From Candidatus Kapaibacterium sp. (GTDB lineage: Bacteria > Bacteroidota > Ignavibacteria > Kapaibacteriales > UBA2268): a stretch of DNA of 15,879 nt. The stretch is taken from NCBI GenBank assembly GCA_030835065.1, contig JAUQWR010000789.1, forward strand, positions 1-15,879, written 5' to 3'. Under the pieces are notes generated by a model, which saw only the letters and a list, made by a program, of their open reading frames with translations, was not told where the DNA came from and made no database searches. Of this stretch, positions 1 through 7,486 are shown piece by piece (within the stretch, counting starts at the first letter, position 1; the number at the start of each line of letters is the position of its first letter). The position numbers and the translations under genes were made by a program.

Positions 1-1002
1 ATCACCTCTAGCGCCTACTACCGAACGTTTACCATCTGGTGCAAGATCAAAGTAGTTGATTCTATCTGCCACATTTTCATACTTAGTTCGTGCATATATC
101 TTATCATCCCCGATAGAAATAGGTACCATAACCATATAATCATTTTCAAGTTTCAATGTATAAATATTTCCACCATTTTCGAATGAAATATGCTCTGCAC
201 CCAAAGAAGGAAACTTAACATCATACTCAGAGAAATTTGTTACTTTTTTAGTTTGTTTTGTTGTCATATCATAACAGAACAAATTCATAGTATGATCTCT
301 ATCCGAAAGGAAATAAACTTTATTCTTATACCACATTGGCATAATATCCTGAGCAGGATTATTTGTTATATTTTGCAATTGTTTTGTATCGAAGTCAAAA
401 ATCCAAATATCATCGGATTGCCCACCTCTATAACGTTTCCATGTCCGATATTCGCGGAATATGCGATTATAAGCAATTTGTTTTCCATCAGGCGATAAAG
501 AAGCATATCCGGCTTTAGGCAAAGCATATTCACTTGGCAAGCCACCATCTTTATCTATAGAATATAATTTTCCAACCAAAACATTCCAGCTTTTCATTCG
601 CGAACGATAATAAACTGAGTTACCATCCGGTGTCCAGCCCATAATAATTTTATCAGGACCTTGGCGCTCGGATACGTCATCCATATCCATGCTATAGGTC
701 AGTCTTTTAGGCTCGCCACCAATAGTAGGAATTGTATAAATTTCTCTATTGCCGTCGTATTCGCCAGTGAAAGCGATTTGCCTGCCATCTCTCGAAAAAC
801 GAGGATACATTTCAGTTCCCTGCGAGCTTGTAAGCTTGCGGGCAATACCGCCATTAATTGGAACTATATAGACATCACCTGCATAGCAAAATGTGAGTTC
901 AGTAAGTGAAGTATTAGGATAGCGCATCATCTTCGAATCTTGAGCTATTGCTGCCGATAGTGCAAAAAAGCCTAATACAAATGAAAAAACAAGCGATTTC
1001 AT
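1..1002 (-). CDS. Tricorn-protease-like S41 peptidase, N-terminal part (cut by window edge)
   Basis: The first 334 residues of a secreted protein are visible; the rest lies beyond base 1. A signal peptide (MKSLVFSFVLGFFALSAAIA, then QD) is followed by a sequence typical of tricorn protease homologues: TELTFCYAGDVYIVPINGG near residues 34-52, then repeated beta-propeller blades such as PRFSRDGRQIAFTGEYDG, SLSPDGKQIAYNR and DLAPDGKRSVVGARGD. In this family two propellers gate substrate access and a C-terminal PDZ plus S41 serine peptidase domain degrades peptides. The peptidase domain is outside the window, so catalysis cannot be checked; a plain TolB/PD40 repeat protein is the alternative. The start is supported by AGGTGAT seven bases upstream. 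It lies 31 bases behind the antiporter gene on the same strand, so co-transcription is likely. The signal peptide predicts periplasmic or surface location. Confidence 0.85.
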   Translation of the reverse strand, partial: MKSLVFSFVLGFFALSAAIAQDSKMMRYPNTSLTELTFCYAGDVYIVPINGGIARKLTSSQGTEMYPRFSRDGRQIAFTGEYDGNREIYTIPTIGGEPKRLTYSMDMDDVSERQGPDKIIMGWTPDGNSVYYRSRMKSWNVLVGKLYSIDKDGGLPSEYALPKAGYASLSPDGKQIAYNRIFREYRTWKRYRGGQSDDIWIFDFDTKQLQNITNNPAQDIMPMWYKNKVYFLSDRDHTMNLFCYDMTTKQTKKVTNFSEYDVKFPSLGAEHISFENGGNIYTLKLENDYMVMVPISIGDDKIYARTKYENVADRINYFDLAPDGKRSVVGARGD

Positions 1003-1033
1003 CTATCACCTATTAATTTATTAATAAATGGAA

Positions 1034-3163
1034 TTATCTTTTGTCGTTGCCCATACTTGCAAAAAAGCGTTTTATCTTAGTATATACATTTATATTTTCT
1101 TCGATAAACGACGAATCGAGCACATCGTATGTCATAAAATCTTCTGCAGTTACCAATGGATTTTGTTGCGGATATGCAACAATTAAATTCATTGCCGGAT
1201 ATTTTCGTGCCGTATATTTAACTAAGTCTTCCACATAACTATGGTAAGAAACCGTCTTATTTCTTGCATTAAAAACTAAAAATATATCTTCAGAACCAAC
1301 ATGAGTAGGTATAGTAAAATAATCATCATTAGAATCGATTGTATGAAAATTTGCATCTAAGAATATCTTGTTGCTTCTCGACTGATGCTTAATGGCATTA
1401 ATTGTATTTTGCTGAGCATAAAAACTTACTTTTGCACCGGCATTCTTAGTAAATTGATTCAATAAAGCCAAAATGCTTTCAAATCCCACTTCAAACTCTG
1501 CATATTTTTGAATTGCAACATGCACTCGCTTTGTTATATTTGACAATTGATTGAGTCTGCACACAAAAGCAGACTGTGCAGTATGCTCGAGCACATTATC
1601 TATTAATCTGCCAAAAAATGCATTTGATTTTTTTGTCTTTTCATTCCAACCTAAAATCACAACATTAACAAGCATTTCCTTTACTGCTCTCACTATTCCG
1701 TCTGCAATGTTTGTATCGACTCTCGAAGTTGGAGTAATTCTGTGTTCGTTTGGATAAGCCATACGAGCATAAGTTTCAATTTTCTTATTATGGTGATGAA
1801 TATTAAATTCAGTAGCGTCATCATCCATCATTACAGTCAATGGAAATATTGGAGTTTCAGAGCCCTGAGTTTTGCAGGCTACAGCAAAATCCAGCAACTT
1901 ATCAATATTATTAGGATTAGAGCATGGCACTAGTATTCTCTGCTCCTGCACTTCTTGTTTCTTTTGTTTTGACTGCTCTATCAATGCTAATTTTCTTCCA
2001 TAAAATTCAGTAACAAATGATGCTACAATACAGGTTACTAAAATCAGCAATACAGTACTATTTAGAACAGTTGCATCAATTATTTTGAGATTATAACCAA
2101 TTAATATCACCGCGATTGTAGCTGCTACGTGTGATGAACTAAGCCCAAATATAATATTTCTTTCTATTGATGAAAATGAAAATATTTTCTGAGTAAGATA
2201 TGCAGCAAACCATTTTGTAAATAAAGCTAAAAATGTGAGTACTAGCGCAACTTTTATTGTATCGAAACCATGGAAGACCACCTTTAGATCTATAAGCATG
2301 CCTGCGCCGATCAAAAAGAATGGTATAAACAATGCATTTCCGGCAAACTGAATTCTCGACATAAGTCCTGAATTATGAGGTATCAAACGATTAAGAGCCA
2401 TTCCGGCAAAGAATGCTCCAATAATACCTTCAATTCCTATAAATTCTGCCAAAAATGCCGAAAGCAATACTAATGCGAAAACAAATACAAATTGAGAATA
2501 ATTTTCTTCGTCAAAATTTTTGAAAAACCATCTTGCTAAATAAGGAAATCCCCATAGTACTGTGACCGAGAACAAAGCAAAAGAGCTCAAAAATTTTGTC
2601 CAAAACCAAAAATCCAGAGCTCCTGTCGAATATTTAGTAATTATTCCTAATCCAAGTAAAACAGCAGTATCGGTGATAATCGTACCACCTACTGCAATAG
2701 CAACACTAATATGGCTAACTATCCCCAGCCTACTGGCAATTGGATAGGCTACAAGAGTATGAGTTGCAAACATCAAAGCTATCAATAGCGAAGCTAAAAT
2801 ATTGAAATGTAATATATATATAGATGTAAATAAGCCAAAAATAAAAGGAATAATAAAAGTGAAGACTCCGAAGGTTATTGAGCGGGTTCGATTCAACTTG
2901 ATTTGAGAAATATCTAATTCTAATCCGGCGAGAAACATAATATATATTAGACCAACGCTGCCAAGCAGAACTATCGATTGATCTCTTTGGAGAATATTCA
3001 AACCATGCGGACCGAAAATCATGCCTGCAATTATTAATCCTATGATACCCGGCATTTTCAATTTTTTGAATATTAATGGAAATATTAATGCTATTCCCAG
3101 CAATAATGCAAAAATTGGAATTGGCTGTTTCAAAGGTAAATCAAATAAGAACAAATGCTCCAT
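1034..3163 (-). CDS. CPA2-type cation:proton antiporter with C-terminal universal-stress-like domain
   Basis: A 709-residue inner-membrane protein. Residues 1 to about 400 form roughly 12-13 hydrophobic segments of the Na+/H+ exchanger fold (Pfam Na_H_Exchanger type), with the family signatures MPGIIGLIIAGMIFGPHG (37-54), GLIYIMFLAGLELD and GIEGIIGAFFAGMALNRLIP. The segment where NapA/KefC-like proteins carry the ion-binding pair reads GGTIITDTAVLLG, giving T164-D165, a single acidic residue. Residues from about 405 are soluble and resemble universal stress protein repeats (EQRILVPCSNP; VVILGWNEKT), a common cytosolic regulatory tail in this family. The protein should exchange Na+ or K+ for H+; the ion cannot be read from sequence. 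The start has AGAGGTGAA just upstream. The gdpD-like gene lies upstream (90-base gap), the tricorn-like gene downstream (31-base gap). No RCK/KTN nucleotide-binding domain is seen, unlike KefB/KefC. Confidence 0.9.
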   Translation of the reverse strand: MEHLFLFDLPLKQPIPIFALLLGIALIFPLIFKKLKMPGIIGLIIAGMIFGPHGLNILQRDQSIVLLGSVGLIYIMFLAGLELDISQIKLNRTRSITFGVFTFIIPFIFGLFTSIYILHFNILASLLIALMFATHTLVAYPIASRLGIVSHISVAIAVGGTIITDTAVLLGLGIITKYSTGALDFWFWTKFLSSFALFSVTVLWGFPYLARWFFKNFDEENYSQFVFVFALVLLSAFLAEFIGIEGIIGAFFAGMALNRLIPHNSGLMSRIQFAGNALFIPFFLIGAGMLIDLKVVFHGFDTIKVALVLTFLALFTKWFAAYLTQKIFSFSSIERNIIFGLSSSHVAATIAVILIGYNLKIIDATVLNSTVLLILVTCIVASFVTEFYGRKLALIEQSKQKKQEVQEQRILVPCSNPNNIDKLLDFAVACKTQGSETPIFPLTVMMDDDATEFNIHHHNKKIETYARMAYPNEHRITPTSRVDTNIADGIVRAVKEMLVNVVILGWNEKTKKSNAFFGRLIDNVLEHTAQSAFVCRLNQLSNITKRVHVAIQKYAEFEVGFESILALLNQFTKNAGAKVSFYAQQNTINAIKHQSRSNKIFLDANFHTIDSNDDYFTIPTHVGSEDIFLVFNARNKTVSYHSYVEDLVKYTARKYPAMNLIVAYPQQNPLVTAEDFMTYDVLDSSFIEENINVYTKIKRFFASMGNDKR

Positions 3164-3253
3164 TTCACCTCTGCTGTTTTTTTAATATAATACTTTATTG
3201 ATTTATATCAAATTAAAGAAAAATGAATTACAAATTTATTTCAGTGCATTTTT

Positions 3254-4033
3254 CTATATTTGATAGACTCCAAATTCTTGCATTAATTTTAAAATCAAAC
3301 AAGGATTGTCTGTGCCAATAGCTTTTACATTATTCTTAAGAGCTTGCTCAAAAGCAATATTGTCATCAACGGAATAAGCACCAAGTACAATTCCGCTATG
3401 TTCAATATCATCAAGTAATTTTGGATTTAGCTCTTCGATTGAGCATATAAATGCTTCTATTCCATAATTTTTGTTCAACTCTGAGGGAAGTGTATCTATA
3501 TATGGTATTTTTATAGCTGCAGTGTGGAATTGAGGCACATACTGCTTTATTTCCTTCAACAACTGATGATCGAAAGAAGCCAAAACAGTATAAGATTGAT
3601 AATTATGTTTAAGAATTTCCGAAACGATTAGCTCAGTACGCGAATTTTCGCATTTATCTTCAGAGCAGCTTTTAATTTCGACACTTAAGTAGCATTTTCC
3701 CTTAATTTCTTCGATAGCTTCAGAGAGCAAGGGTATGCGTTCTGATGAAAATTCTGTAGCAAACCAAGATCCACAGTCAAGGTCTTTCAAATCTGAATAA
3801 TTTAATTCAGAAATTTTACCATGACCTTCGCAAGTTCTACCCAACTCATCATCATGAAACACAACTAATTTATTATCTTTAGTAATTTGGATATCCAACT
3901 CAATCATTTGAGCATTACAATCAATTGCTTTGCGTATCGACGCAATTGTATTTTCTGGTGCCAATTGAGAAGCACCACGGTGGGCAGCAATAAATCTATC
4001 TACACGCCTTGCAAATTCGCTAATCTTTTCCAT
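3254..4033 (-). CDS. Glycerophosphodiester phosphodiesterase (GDPD family, cytosolic)
   Basis: A 259-residue enzyme predicted to hydrolyse glycerophosphodiesters (deacylated phospholipid headgroups) to sn-glycerol 3-phosphate and an alcohol. Family motifs are present in order: AAHRGAS with H18-R19, APENT, IELDIQIT with metal ligands E45 and D47, VVFHDDELGRT with catalytic H60, and SVEIK with E119 and K121. Length matches bacterial UgpQ-type enzymes (about 250 residues). There is no signal peptide or lipobox, so it should be cytosolic. The open frame extends to a TTG at 4060, but the ATG at 4031-4033 has AGGTG five bases away and is preferred. It heads a same-strand run with the antiporter and tricorn-like genes. 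A TIM-barrel GDPD of other specificity (for example lysophospholipase D-like) cannot be excluded. Confidence 0.92.
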   Translation of the reverse strand: MEKISEFARRVDRFIAAHRGASQLAPENTIASIRKAIDCNAQMIELDIQITKDNKLVVFHDDELGRTCEGHGKISELNYSDLKDLDCGSWFATEFSSERIPLLSEAIEEIKGKCYLSVEIKSCSEDKCENSRTELIVSEILKHNYQSYTVLASFDHQLLKEIKQYVPQFHTAAIKIPYIDTLPSELNKNYGIEAFICSIEELNPKLLDDIEHSGIVLGAYSVDDNIAFEQALKNNVKAIGTDNPCLILKLMQEFGVYQI

Positions 4034-4037
4034 TACA

Positions 4038-4042
4038 CACCT
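4038..4042 (-). promoter_or_regulatory. Ribosome binding site that fixes the GDPD start
   Basis: AGGTG on the minus strand lies four bases before the ATG at 4033. The upstream in-frame TTG at 4060 has no comparable site and overlaps the probable promoter, so the shorter 259-residue protein is favoured. Confidence 0.6.
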
Positions 4043-4056
4043 AATATTATCAAATA

Positions 4057-4088
4057 GCAATTTACTATTTTTCTAATAAATTGCTAAA
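4057..4088 (-). promoter_or_regulatory. Possible promoter with overlapping inverted repeat upstream of the GDPD gene
   Basis: On the minus strand TTTA (4088-4085), 20 bases, then TAAATTGC (4064-4057) resembles a degenerate Bacteroidota promoter (TTTG, 19-21 bases, TAnnTTTG). It would place the transcript start about 15-20 bases before the ATG. A perfect inverted repeat, TAGCAATTTA (4055-4064) and TAAATTGCTA (4077-4086) separated by 12 bases, overlaps the downstream box and abuts the upstream box. Arms start 22 bases apart, about two helical turns, as for a dimeric repressor site. This is inference from sequence only, and the region is AT-rich. Confidence 0.35.
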
Positions 4089-4189
4089 TAAATTTTAATC
4101 CCGTCATTATTTTACGAAAAAGATTTAAAAAAAGTTTCGATAATTACTATAATATTAGATATTTTTTGTTCTTCTGCAGTTTAAAAATG

Positions 4190-4242
4190 AACGTTTTAAT
4201 TACCCTCTAGAGTGTCGCTCGACGCAGTCGGGCGGGGTGGAT
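4190..4242 (+). repeat. Intergenic repeat, copy 1 (direct)
   Basis: Begins AACGTTTTAATTACCC, then CTCTAGAG, and ends with the shared core GACGCAGTCGGGCGGGGTGG followed by A. Two stem-loops can form: a weak one around CTCTAGAG, and GCTCGAC-GCA-GTCGGGC (seven pairs with one wobble). Copies 2 and 4 share the same 5' flank (AACG..TTA..TACCC) and core, so the unit is about 50 bases. The layout of two adjacent hairpins followed by GGGGTGGA resembles dispersed palindromic elements seen between genes in this group of bacteria. Confidence 0.8.
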
Positions 4243-4267
4243 GGTTTTAGATATGTAGAAAATTGAA

Positions 4268-4319
4268 AACGTCTTATTACCCTCTTGAGGGTCGACCGAC
4301 GCAGTCGGGCGGGGTGGAT
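4268..4319 (+). repeat. Intergenic repeat, copy 2 (direct)
   Basis: Begins AACGTCTTATTACCC and holds ACCCTC-TT-GAGGGT (six pairs) and CCGAC-GCA-GTCGG (five pairs), then the GGGCGGGGTGGA tail. It lies 25 bases after copy 1. Its tail (4306-4318) can also pair over 13 positions, with two G-T wobbles, with the start of inverted copy 3 (4347-4359), forming a larger hairpin with a 27-base loop. Confidence 0.8.
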
Positions 4320-4346
4320 ATTCTTCTGTTTTGGGTATTTTAAGAG

Positions 4347-4390
4347 TCCACCCCGTCTGCCTTCGGCAGACACCCCTCAATGAGGGGAAT
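4347..4390 (-). repeat. Intergenic repeat, copy 3 (inverted, different arm sequence)
   Basis: Read on the minus strand this copy is CCCCTC-ATT-GAGGGG, a T, GTCTGCC-GAA-GGCAGAC, then GGGGTGGA. Both hairpins are perfect (six and seven pairs), making it the best preserved copy in structure. It shares the tail and two-hairpin plan with the other three copies but has different stem bases, so it is a diverged subtype. It lacks the AACG..TTA 5' flank of the direct copies. Confidence 0.8.
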
Positions 4391-4443
4391 TGGCTCCTGC
4401 TGCCATATTTCACGGTTTTTCAATCAACTTTTTAGTGTTTTTT

Positions 4444-4493
4444 AACGACTTATTACCCTTGAGTGTCACTCGACGCAGTCGGGCGGGGTGGAT
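4444..4493 (+). repeat. Intergenic repeat, copy 4 (direct)
   Basis: Begins AACGACTTATTACCC and carries the full core GACGCAGTCGGGCGGGGTGG. The first hairpin is eroded: CCCTTGAGTGT has two fewer bases than copies 1 and 2. The second hairpin (CTCGAC-GCA-GTCGGG, one wobble) remains. It ends about ten bases before the terminator of the tRNA gene. Confidence 0.8.
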
Positions 4494-4502
4494 AGTATAA
4501 CA

Positions 4503-4536
4503 AGAAAAAAGGCTGCTTCTTTTGGAAACAGCCTTT
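4503..4536 (-). terminator. Rho-independent terminator of the initiator tRNA gene
   Basis: On the minus strand AAAGGCTG (4536-4529), a 13-base loop, CAGCCTTT (4515-4508), continuing into a run of six T (4510-4505). It starts nine bases after the tRNA discriminator base, so it defines a monocistronic tRNA transcript. Confidence 0.9.
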
Positions 4537-4544
4537 GCTTTTTG

Positions 4545-4617
<73 letters not shown>

Positions 4618-4630
4618 ATGTTTTGTAATA

Positions 4631-4662
4631 CAAATCTACGACATTTTCTTCTAATTTCCAAA
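4631..4662 (-). promoter_or_regulatory. Bacteroidota-type promoter of the tRNA gene
   Basis: On the minus strand TTTG (4662-4659), 20 bases, TAGATTTG (4638-4631). Both boxes match the known Bacteroidota consensus for the primary sigma factor (TTTG or TTG, 19-21 bases, TAnnTTTG) exactly. The mature tRNA starts 13 bases after the downstream box, giving a leader of only several bases. This is the best promoter in the window and part of the evidence for the lineage. Confidence 0.75.
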
Positions 4663-4731
4663 CTATTCTTCACTTTTTATTAATCATTTGTTAAATTTTC
4701 TGAAATAATTGAATAATTTATCTTTTCTGAA

Positions 4732-4762
4732 TTTACAACAATTCCGTAAATTGCTATATTGC
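4732..4762 (+). promoter_or_regulatory. Possible promoter of the YfhO-family gene
   Basis: TTTA (4732-4735), 19 bases, TATATTGC (4755-4762), a degenerate match to TTTG-N19-TAnnTTTG. The downstream box lies inside AATTGC-TATATT-GCAATT (4749-4766), a six-base inverted repeat whose half-site also occurs in the repeat at the GDPD promoter. The start would be about 40 bases before the ATG. Confidence 0.35.
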
Positions 4763-4810
4763 AATTGATAGAACAATAAAATATTTATAAATATAATTTT
4801 AGGCAGTATA

Positions 4811-7351
4811 ATGGCTAAACAAGAATTTAAACGTCCAAGCTTGAAGGCAAAGGAGCAAAAGCCTTTGATTGCGGACAAGTACAAAGATTATTTATATATC
4901 GGGATACTTTTAGTGTCTGTTTTCGTATTCTTTGGCTCCGCAATTTTTGGTCATGGATTCGATTCTCCCGACAATCTTTCTTCTATGAGCTTCCATACAT
5001 TCCTTGGCGAAGCTAAAAAAGATGGCACATTCCCACTTTGGATGCCTTACATATTTAGCGGTATGCCTAGTTATGGCTCTTTGCTTACTACTGGCGATAG
5101 ATATTGGGACTTCATTCCTATGTTCTTCTTTGGTATTACCAAGCTCTTTGGCGGTTTATTCAATAGTGATGTTGCACGCCTTGCTTCTGTTTATGCAATC
5201 TATGGTATTGGGCTCTACTTATTGATGAATTTCAAAAAACACGACAAATTTGTTTCTTTCTTTGTAGCTTTTGCTGCAATGTTTTCTACTAGCGTTATCG
5301 TTTGGCCCATGATTGGTCATAATACAAAACCAATAGTTCTTGCCATTTTCCCTTACGTTTTCCTATTTATGGAAAAACTTAGAATTAAATTTTCTATAGT
5401 CTTTACTATACTTCTTACATTTGCAATACACTTAATGCTCGAAGCGGGCCACCTTCAGATGTTCTTCTATGGTTTATGTGCTTTTGGGCTTTATCTGTTA
5501 TTTGAATTAGTAAGCCGCTTAATAAGCAAAAAAGAACCTCTAAAAGTTTTGCGTGTTGCTGGTTTACTGGCGGTTGCCGGCGGTATTGCATTCCTTTTGT
5601 CTTCCGATAGATATCTTACTACTTTAGAATACACTCCTTATTCTGTTCGTGGTTCGGCTCCAATAGAGAAAACTAAAAACCAACATCAAAACCAAAAAGG
5701 TGGCAACGACTATCAATATGCTACCATGTGGTCTTTCAGCCCAGGCGAGATGGCTACTTTCTTTGTTCCTAATTTCTATGGCTTCGGGCAATTGAAATAT
5801 AAAGGCGAACTCACAGGCGACAAAGAAGCTAAACTTCCTACATACTGGGGGCAAAAACCTATGGAAGATGCAGCTCCTTATATGGGCATACTTATCTTCG
5901 GTTTGGCTGTTATTGGTGCTTTCTTCTATCGAAAAGATGCTTTTATGCAGTTTTTAATTGCTTTGTCTGTTTTTTCAGTTCTCTTAGCTTTTGGCTATAC
6001 TTTCCCTATTGTTTATGATTTCTTCTACTATAATATTCCGAATTTTAATAAATTCAGAGCTCCAAGTATGTCGCTAGCCCTGATCCAATTTGCTTTCCCA
6101 ATTATGTCAGGCTACGGTCTTACTGCTCTTATTCGCAAAAATCCGGAAGAAAGCAAAATTAGAAACAAAACAGTACTTGTAGCTTTGATTGCGTCAGCAG
6201 CATTCCTTGTTTTAGGATTTATCTATTCTGCAGCCTTCCAAAATTCATATTTTGCTTCTGTCGAAGGTTCAAAAATTTACCAACAATTCTCTTCGATGTA
6301 TGGTCCTAGCATTGCTGATACTCTTAAAGCATTTATCTGGGATTCGATGATTTCTGATTGGTATCTTACCGCTTTCATTGCTTTAATTGGTGCGGCTCTA
6401 ATTTATTTATACGCAAAAGATAAGCTTGGCAAATCTTTGCTATTCATTTCTTTAGCTGTTCTTCTAATTTTTGATATGTGGAGAGTGGCTTATCGCCCTA
6501 TGGAAGTTGCAGAATCATCGCTTAAATTCCCTAATTTAGACTATATGGAATTTATGAAACAAGACAAAGGCAAATTCAGAATTGCAGATTTCACTGAAAT
6601 CACTTCTCGCAATGTCAATATGCCTGCTTATTATATGCTTGAATCTGTTAATGGTTATCACGCTGCTAAATTACGCGTCTATCAAGATTTGCTTGATGTG
6701 GCAGATCAAGGCTCTACTTCGCAAGTGACTAATCCATTCTTATGGAGCCTGCTCAATGTCAAGTATATCATCAGCCCACAACCAATGGGTAATATGCCTC
6801 CTGTATTCCAATCTCAACAAATTAATGCTTTGGTTTATACTAATCCTCAGTACCTCCCAAGAGTATTTTTTGTTAATTCAGCCGAAAAATCTTCCCAAAA
6901 AGATATCTTAAACCGATTGAAAGCCGGCGATTTTAATCCTCGCGAATTGGCTTTTGTCGAAAAAGATCTTCCTGGCAAAATCGACGCTCCAACAGAAGCG
7001 GCTTCGGCTAAAATTACTAACTACGAAAATGAATATATTAAAATTCAAGCTAATGCAAGTGGCAACAATTTGCTTTTCCTTTCTGAAATTTACTATCCGG
7101 TAAGTTGGAAAGCTTTCATCGATGGCAAAGAAACTGAAATTTACAAAACTAACTTTGCTTTCCGTTCTATTATCGTTCCTCCGGGCAACCATACAGTAGA
7201 ATTAAAATTTGAATCTAAAGCTTTCGATCAAGGCAAAACTTATAGTTCAATTCTAAACTATGTTACTATTGCTTTGCTTGCTATTGGTTTATTTTTGGAA
7301 AGAAAAAACTTGTTTGCCAAAAATGACGATAATGCTGAAGTAAAAGAATAA
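4811..7351 (+). CDS. YfhO-family integral membrane protein
   Basis: An 846-residue protein; Bacillus YfhO, known for a role in glycosylating wall polymers with a CsbB-type transferase, is of similar length. A short cytosolic N-terminus (about 28 residues, Lys-rich) is followed by the first transmembrane segment (YIGILLVSVFVFFG), a periplasmic loop with the family motif FPLWMPYIFSGMPSYG, and about a dozen further hydrophobic segments to near residue 560. Residues from about 590 are a soluble outer domain ending in the typical YfhO block: LLFLSEIYYPVSWKAFIDGK, then FAFRSIIVPPGNHTVELKF, and a last transmembrane helix (YVTIALLAIGLFLE). The fold is related to GT-C glycosyltransferases, so transfer of a sugar from a lipid carrier to a surface polymer is the likely role; substrate unknown. 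AGG lies eight to ten bases before the ATG. The gene is monocistronic, bounded by a promoter-like site and a terminator. Confidence 0.9.
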   Translation: MAKQEFKRPSLKAKEQKPLIADKYKDYLYIGILLVSVFVFFGSAIFGHGFDSPDNLSSMSFHTFLGEAKKDGTFPLWMPYIFSGMPSYGSLLTTGDRYWDFIPMFFFGITKLFGGLFNSDVARLASVYAIYGIGLYLLMNFKKHDKFVSFFVAFAAMFSTSVIVWPMIGHNTKPIVLAIFPYVFLFMEKLRIKFSIVFTILLTFAIHLMLEAGHLQMFFYGLCAFGLYLLFELVSRLISKKEPLKVLRVAGLLAVAGGIAFLLSSDRYLTTLEYTPYSVRGSAPIEKTKNQHQNQKGGNDYQYATMWSFSPGEMATFFVPNFYGFGQLKYKGELTGDKEAKLPTYWGQKPMEDAAPYMGILIFGLAVIGAFFYRKDAFMQFLIALSVFSVLLAFGYTFPIVYDFFYYNIPNFNKFRAPSMSLALIQFAFPIMSGYGLTALIRKNPEESKIRNKTVLVALIASAAFLVLGFIYSAAFQNSYFASVEGSKIYQQFSSMYGPSIADTLKAFIWDSMISDWYLTAFIALIGAALIYLYAKDKLGKSLLFISLAVLLIFDMWRVAYRPMEVAESSLKFPNLDYMEFMKQDKGKFRIADFTEITSRNVNMPAYYMLESVNGYHAAKLRVYQDLLDVADQGSTSQVTNPFLWSLLNVKYIISPQPMGNMPPVFQSQQINALVYTNPQYLPRVFFVNSAEKSSQKDILNRLKAGDFNPRELAFVEKDLPGKIDAPTEAASAKITNYENEYIKIQANASGNNLLFLSEIYYPVSWKAFIDGKETEIYKTNFAFRSIIVPPGNHTVELKFESKAFDQGKTYSSILNYVTIALLAIGLFLERKNLFAKNDDNAEVKE

Positions 7352-7370
7352 CTTAATTTAACTTTAAATT

Positions 7371-7407
7371 AGGGATTGGCTCATTTTTGAATCAATCCCT
7401 TTTTTTA
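7371..7407 (+). terminator. Rho-independent terminator after the YfhO-family gene
   Basis: AGGGATTG (7371-7378), a 14-base loop, CAATCCCT (7393-7400), then seven T. It begins about 20 bases after the stop codon and separates this gene from the small exported-protein gene that follows. Confidence 0.9.
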
Positions 7408-7430
7408 CATAAATTATCTTAAAATATAGG

Positions 7431-7461
7431 TTTGTTTTGTCATTGATTCTTTTTAAATTTA
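7431..7461 (+). promoter_or_regulatory. Probable promoter of the small exported-protein gene
   Basis: TTTG (7431-7434), 19 bases, TAAATTTA (7454-7461), one mismatch from TTTG-N19-TAnnTTTG. It lies just after the terminator of the preceding gene and about 25 bases before the ATG at 7487. Confidence 0.4.
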
Positions 7462-7486
7462 CTAATTATGAATTATTAGGATAATT

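Noticed and set aside
190..909. Plus- and minus-strand open frames within the first kilobase
   Set aside because: They overlap the tricorn-like reading frame, which has a start site, signal peptide and continuous homology from 1002 to the edge.
3231..3238. TAAATTTG box before the antiporter gene as a promoter
   Set aside because: No TTTG-like box at 19-21 bases upstream; kept only as a possibility in the operon note.
4034..4060. Upstream TTG start for the GDPD gene
   Set aside because: The extra nine residues lack family similarity and the internal ATG has the ribosome site.
4207..4413. 68-codon open frame on the minus strand
   Set aside because: It is built from repeat copies 1-3; the translated PSLRGVCRRQ and HPARLRRATL segments are simply the GC-rich repeats read as protein. 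No ribosome site and no family resemblance.
4190..4493. CRISPR-like array
   Set aside because: Unit starts are unevenly spaced, one copy is inverted and diverged, there are no unique spacers of constant length, and no cas genes are present.
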